Below are positions 5,661-8,979 of a stretch of 8,979 bases of DNA, piece after piece; within the stretch, counting starts at the first letter, position 1, and every line of letters begins with the position of its first letter. The stretch is from Scatosoma sp045537295 (GTDB lineage Bacteria > Bacillota > Clostridia > Christensenellales > Borkfalkiaceae). The translations under genes and the position numbers were made by a program. The notes beneath the pieces are model-generated. The model saw only the letters and a list, made by a program, of their open reading frames with translations. It was not told where the DNA came from and did no database searches. Where the stretch lies: NCBI GenBank assembly GCA_045537295.1, contig JAZSPG010000079.1, positions 1-8,979 of the forward strand. The letters run 5' to 3'.

Positions 5661-5761
5661 ATGAATTGCAAACTGTCGTTTGCGTGAATGGAACTGCGTT
5701 CGTGAATTGCCCTATGGGCATGAATTGCAAAACGGAGTTTTGCATTGTGGTAAATTATACG
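5661..5761 (-). repeat. Four-hairpin structured repeat, copy B (upstream of dnaB)
   Basis: The architecture matches the copy at 3963-4066. Stem 1 is GCAAAC/GTTTGC (5668-5673 with 5678-5683, loop TGTC). Stem 2 is GAAC/GTTC (5691-5694 with 5698-5701). Stem 3 is GCCC/GGGC (5709-5712 with 5716-5719, loop TAT). Stem 4 is GCAAAAC/GTTTTGC (5727-5733 with 5737-5743, loop GGA). Linkers are GTGAATG, GTGAATT and ATGAATT. The closing block is ATTGTGGTAAATTATACG. Compared with copy A, all loops with a defined length differ, while stems 3 and 4 are identical. Stem 2 has swapped an A-T pair for C-G. The dnaB ribosome binding site lies just outside the element. Confidence 0.85.
5754..5759 (-). promoter_or_regulatory. 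TATAAT motif at the upstream end of repeat copy B
   Basis: This is the same conserved minus-strand TATAAT as in copy A, 8 nt before the repeat's ATG at 5745. The best upstream hexamer, TTGAAA (5780-5785), is 20 nt away, outside the usual 16-18 nt range. It is a candidate promoter only, supported by conservation between copies. Confidence 0.3.
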
Positions 5762-5766
5762 ATAAG

Positions 5767-5811
5767 GAAATGCTTTGCATTTCAATGCACGCTTCCAAAG
5801 CGTAATGCATT
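5767..5811. repeat. Second hairpin module between pepF and repeat copy B
   Basis: GAAATGC (5767-5773) pairs perfectly with GCATTTC (5777-5783) around TTT. Next to it CGCTT (5790-5794) pairs with AAGCG (5798-5802) around CCA, enclosed by AATGCA (5784-5789) and TGCATT (5806-5811), which also pair. The style resembles the four-hairpin repeat but the linker is AATGCA, and it is absent from copy A. It begins 4 nt after the pepF stop on the minus strand. No U-tract follows, so a classical terminator is unlikely; it might be a 3'-end stabiliser or part of a composite repeat. Confidence 0.5.
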
Positions 5812-5815
5812 TATA

Positions 5816-7597
5816 TTATAATAAGCTCTTAAATTCGTCTAAGGTGGACTTAAATTCCGACATTGCTACTTCAAAAGGTGCGTTCGTAGTCAAGTCTACG
5901 CCCGCTTTTTTGAGTATGGACACGGGGTCGGTACAACCGCCAGACGAGAGAAATTCGAAATAGTCTTTTACCGCGGGTTCGCCCTCGGTTAAGATGCGTT
6001 TTACGATAGAGATAGCGGAAATAATGCCCGTTGCGTATTTATAAACGTAAAATGCGTTATAAAAATGCGGGATTCGCGCCCATTCGTAAGAAATTTGCTC
6101 GTCGTGGATAATCCCCTCGCCGTAGTACTGTTTGTTCAAGCCGTAGTAAAGCTGACAAAGCGTTTCTTTGGTGAGCGCCTCGCCCGCCTCCACTTTCGCG
6201 TGCGCGAGCTGTTCAAATTCCGCGAACTGCGTTTGGCGGAAAAGCGTCGCGCGAAGCATATCCATATAATAATTGAGTAAATATTTTTTGAAATTGGTAT
6301 CCTTGCTTTCGTTATACAAATATTTCAAAAGCAACACCTCGTTGACGGTACTTGCAATTTCCGCCAAGAAAATAGTGTAATCCGCTTTGGCGTAAGGTTG
6401 CGTTTCCTGAGATTTGTAGCTGTGTAAGGCGTGACCCATTTCGTGCGCTATGGTGAACACGTCGTTCATCGTCGGTTGATAATTCAAAAGCACGTAAGGA
6501 TGCGGTGCGTCGTATACGGACGAGCTGTACGCTCCGCTACGCTTGCCTGCATTTTCGCATACGTCAATCCAGCCCTCGTCCTTGCCTTTTTTGAGTAGCG
6601 CTTGGTAATCTTCGCCCAAAGGCGCAAGTCCTTTCACGACGAGCGCGTACGCCTCGTCGAAGGGTAAAGACAGGTCGGCGTTCTTTACGAGCGGAACGTA
6701 GATGTCGTACATATGTTGTTCGTCCATACCCAAAATTTGTTTGCGCAAGGACACGTATTCGTGCATTACGGGCAGGGCGTTATGCGTGGCGTTTAACAAA
6801 TTCTCGTACACTTTGGGATTGACGTCCTCACCGTGCATCGCCATTTCCATACAGCTATTGAAACCACGGACCGTTTTATAGAACACGTTCTTTTTGACGT
6901 TGTTGTAATACGTTTGCGTAATCGCGTCGATAAGCTTGATATACGCGCCGTAATATTTTTCAAACCATTCCTTTCTTTCTTCTTTCGTTCCCGTTCTCAG
7001 CGCAACGCCGTATGTGCCGTGGCTGATTTGCGTTTCTTCGCCTTTGAGCGTGGCTTTGGGTAAGTTCAAGTTCGCGTTGTCGAGCATCATAAAAATATCT
7101 CTAAATCCGCCCATAACCTCGCCACCTAAGGTAAGAAGTTTTTCTTCCGCCGAGCTTAATATATGCGCTTTGCCGTCGAGGACGCGTTGTAAACGATAGT
7201 CGTATTCCGCGAAATCCGGGTCGGCGATATACGCCTTTAACGTTTCGTCGGGTAAAGCGGTGAGCTGGGGTTCGACGAACGCCAAAGACGCGAAAATTTT
7301 AGAGAACAGCGAGCTAATGCGCGCCATTGCAGAGGTTTTTGCTGAGTCACGCACGTCTATGTCGTGGCATAAGTGCGCGTAGAGGTATAATTTTTCCATT
7401 CTGCGTGCGATTGTATCGCTTAAGCGCAGGCAATCGAGTAGTTTTTGTTTGTCCGTGAAGGCGTTTTCGTATACGGTAAAGTCGTAGTTACCGTATTCCG
7501 TTTCCACTGCCTTAAATTCTTGTTCCCAAGCCTCGTCGCTTTGGTAAATGTCTTGCGTTTTCCATTGAAGGCGTTTTTCGACATCTTTTCTTTCCAT
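5816..7597 (-). CDS. pepF: Oligoendopeptidase F (M3 family metallopeptidase)
   Basis: PepF is a cytoplasmic zinc endopeptidase that cuts oligopeptides of roughly 7-17 residues during peptide recycling. The 593-aa length is typical. The N-terminal PepF domain covers about 110-185, and the M3 catalytic domain about 200-580. The zinc site is IAHEMGHALHS with ligands His385 and His389 and catalytic Glu386. The third ligand is Glu413 in FLAEIASTVNE. The substrate-binding Tyr-rich segment IPHFYNAFYVYKYATG (509-524) and the closing SSGGCTDPVSILKKAGVDL are also family-typical. There is no signal peptide. The ATG at 7597 is preceded by AAAGGAAG at about 10 nt. It follows the PFL gene by 54 bp with no terminator seen, so the two may share a transcript. 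Confidence 0.97.
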   Translation of the reverse strand: MERKDVEKRLQWKTQDIYQSDEAWEQEFKAVETEYGNYDFTVYENAFTDKQKLLDCLRLSDTIARRMEKLYLYAHLCHDIDVRDSAKTSAMARISSLFSKIFASLAFVEPQLTALPDETLKAYIADPDFAEYDYRLQRVLDGKAHILSSAEEKLLTLGGEVMGGFRDIFMMLDNANLNLPKATLKGEETQISHGTYGVALRTGTKEERKEWFEKYYGAYIKLIDAITQTYYNNVKKNVFYKTVRGFNSCMEMAMHGEDVNPKVYENLLNATHNALPVMHEYVSLRKQILGMDEQHMYDIYVPLVKNADLSLPFDEAYALVVKGLAPLGEDYQALLKKGKDEGWIDVCENAGKRSGAYSSSVYDAPHPYVLLNYQPTMNDVFTIAHEMGHALHSYKSQETQPYAKADYTIFLAEIASTVNEVLLLKYLYNESKDTNFKKYLLNYYMDMLRATLFRQTQFAEFEQLAHAKVEAGEALTKETLCQLYYGLNKQYYGEGIIHDEQISYEWARIPHFYNAFYVYKYATGIISAISIVKRILTEGEPAVKDYFEFLSSGGCTDPVSILKKAGVDLTTNAPFEVAMSEFKSTLDEFKSLL

Positions 7598-7651
7598 TTT
7601 TTATATTCTTCCTTTTTTTATTTTTTCAACGCGTGATATGCGCCGTTCGCG

Positions 7652-8979
7652 TTAGTTCTTAAAGCTATGAATGGGTGCGGGTATGTTACCGCCTCGGTTA
7701 ATAATGCGCGAAGAATCGCAGTCGTGGACGGGCATAATGGGCGCTCTGCCTAAAAGTCCGCCGAAACTGACCTCGTCGCCGACTTTTTTGCCGATGGCTG
7801 GAATGATACGCACCGCCGTCGTTTTGTTGTTTATCATACCGATTGCCGCCTCGTCTGCGATAATCGCCGAAATCGTCGTTGCAGGCGTATCGCCAGGAAT
7901 GGCTATCATATCCAAGCCTACGCTACATACGCAGGTCATTGCCTCTAATTTATCCAAGGTGAGCGTGCCTTTTTCCGCTGAGCGTATCATTCCGATATCT
8001 TCGGATACGGGGATAAACGCGCCCGAAAGCCCGCCGACACGCGAGGACGCCATTACCCCGCCTTTTTTCACTGCGTCGTTGAGCATTGCAAGCGCTACCG
8101 TCGTGCCGTGACCGCCGACCGTTTGTATGCCGATTTCTTCTAAAATTTCCGCCACCGAGTCGCCAACCGCTGGCGTGGGTGCGAGCGATAAGTCTACGAT
8201 ACCGAACTGCGCGCCTAAACGCTCGGAAGCTTTCTTGGCAACAAGCTGGCCTGCACGCGTGATTTTGAACGCGGTGCGTTTGATAAGTTCGGCGACTTCC
8301 GTTAAATCGGCGTTCGGGATTTGTTCTAAGGCGTGCTTGACGACGCCGGGACCTGAAACGCCGACGTTGATGACCGTGTCCGCCTCGCCGACGCCGTGGA
8401 ACGCGCCCGCCATAAACGGATTGTCCTCCACCGCGTTGCAAAAGGCGACGAGTTTCGCCGCTGCGATTCCGTCTTTATCTTTGGTAAGCTCCGCGCATTT
8501 TTTGAACGCCTCGCCCATCATTTTTACCGCTTCCATATTGATACCCGTTTTGCTCGAACCGACGTTGACGGAAGCGCAAAGCCTGTCCGTCGTCGCGAGA
8601 ACTTCGGGTATGGTCTGGATAAATTTTCTTTCGTAGTCCGCCGTGGATTTATGCACGAGTGCGGAATATCCGCCTAAAAAGTCGATACCTAAGGTCTTTG
8701 CCGAATTGTCGAGCGCTTTGCCGATAAGTCCCGCTTTTTCAGGAAAGGCTGCGGTGATTAGGCTGACGGGGGTGACGGATACGCGTTTGTTGACGATAGG
8801 TATGCCGTATTCGCCAGATAAATCCTCCGCGGTTTTTACGATGTTTTCCGCTTTTTTACAAACGAGATCGTAGACCTTTTGCGCCGTTTCTTCCGCGCTA
8901 TCGCGAATACAGGGGAGCAACGATATGCCCATCGTGATCGTGCGAATGTCAAGGTGCTCTTTCTCCACCATTGCAATCG
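7652..8979 (-). CDS. PFL family protein (DUF711/UPF0210), 5' end outside window
   Basis: This conserved cytoplasmic protein has no established reaction; the structural family resembles the pyruvate-formate-lyase fold. Visible signatures, numbered from the Met at 8971, are LDIRTITMGISLL (7-19), NKRVSVTPVSLI (61-72), SVNVGSSKTGINM (134-146), GVSGPGVVKHAL (204-215), DLSLAPTPAVGDS (260-272), GGHGTT (286-291) and the C-terminal DSSRIINRGGNIPAPIHSFKN. The first in-frame ATG is at 8971, but the frame stays open to the edge and reads T-I-A before it. Relatives carry ETIAM immediately ahead of the LDIRTITMG segment plus about ten more residues, so the true start lies beyond the window. In many Bacillota an ACT-domain UPF0237 gene sits directly upstream, which would be just outside. 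Stop TAA is 54 bp from pepF. Confidence 0.92.
   Translation of the reverse strand, partial: IAMVEKEHLDIRTITMGISLLPCIRDSAEETAQKVYDLVCKKAENIVKTAEDLSGEYGIPIVNKRVSVTPVSLITAAFPEKAGLIGKALDNSAKTLGIDFLGGYSALVHKSTADYERKFIQTIPEVLATTDRLCASVNVGSSKTGINMEAVKMMGEAFKKCAELTKDKDGIAAAKLVAFCNAVEDNPFMAGAFHGVGEADTVINVGVSGPGVVKHALEQIPNADLTEVAELIKRTAFKITRAGQLVAKKASERLGAQFGIVDLSLAPTPAVGDSVAEILEEIGIQTVGGHGTTVALAMLNDAVKKGGVMASSRVGGLSGAFIPVSEDIGMIRSAEKGTLTLDKLEAMTCVCSVGLDMIAIPGDTPATTISAIIADEAAIGMINNKTTAVRIIPAIGKKVGDEVSFGGLLGRAPIMPVHDCDSSRIINRGGNIPAPIHSFKN

Noticed and set aside
5632..5745. N-terminal extension of dnaB from the ATG at 5745
   Set aside because: This also is repeat-encoded. The ATG at 5631 has a well-spaced AGAGGAAA site and gives a normal DnaB N-terminus.
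3963..5811. CRISPR array or phage attachment repeats
   Set aside because: The repeated units are hairpins of different sequence with short identical linkers, no unique spacers of constant length and no cas genes. The two copies lie 1.6 kb apart around dnaB.
7597..7626. TTGAAA - 18 nt - TATAAA promoter before pepF (minus strand)
   Set aside because: The -10 would lie between the ribosome binding site and the ATG, so a transcript would start inside the gene. The A-rich stretch makes chance matches likely.
7628..7653. AACGCG/CGCGTT stem between the PFL gene and pepF
   Set aside because: It has only 6 bp around a 14-nt loop and is followed by an A-rich, not U-rich, tract on the minus strand, so it is not a terminator.
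8972..8979. Start of the PFL family gene at the ATG at 8971
   Set aside because: The upstream in-frame codons read T-I-A ahead of M-V-E-K, matching the family's ETIAM segment, so the coding sequence continues past the window edge.

Overview
The window looks like chromosomal DNA of a Bacillota bacterium, probably Clostridia. The evidence is AGGAG-type ribosome binding sites, sigma-A promoters close to consensus, the gene order sua5 - arginine/tyrosine phosphatase - rpiB - upp (compare the Bacillus ywlC-ywlE-ywlF...upp cluster), and a Clostridia-like PFL/DUF711 gene. I cannot place it more finely. Every complete gene lies on the minus strand. The only plus-strand coding sequence is the tail of a transposase at the left edge.

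Layout in plus coordinates, left to right. Positions 1-262 hold the C-terminal end of a DDE transposase, a short inverted repeat and a long terminator-like hairpin. Next is a minus-strand tRNA-Leu(CAG) with encoded CCA (264-348), whose promoter lies in the 3' end of the neighbouring peptidase S51 gene (367-1071). Then come upp (1139-1792) and rpiB (1831-2283), which share a near-consensus promoter at 2309-2337, then the low-molecular-weight phosphatase (2334-2894) and sua5 (2925-3953). Two copies of a structured repeat occupy the spacers in front of sua5 and dnaB (4102-5631). Further right are pepF (5816-7597) and a PFL/DUF711 gene that runs off the right edge (7652-8979).

Transcription runs right to left: PFL gene, pepF, dnaB, sua5, phosphatase, rpiB, upp, S51 peptidase, tRNA-Leu. 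The genes are housekeeping: peptide turnover (PepF, S51 peptidase), chromosome replication (DnaB), t6A tRNA modification (Sua5), protein dephosphorylation, the pentose phosphate pathway (RpiB) and uracil salvage (Upp). RpiB and Upp are loosely linked, because ribose-5-phosphate is the precursor of the PRPP that Upp consumes.

I see no defence island, biosynthetic cluster or other new multi-gene system. The least explained signal is the repeat. It is about 100 bp long, made of four consecutive mini-hairpins separated by a GTGAATT linker. Loops vary while stems are kept, with one compensatory change between the copies. Each copy ends in a conserved block containing a TATAAT motif, and each copy is an open frame that reads in phase into the gene behind it. 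A lesser oddity is the long acidic tail of DnaB, which ends in a motif resembling the SSB C-terminal tip.
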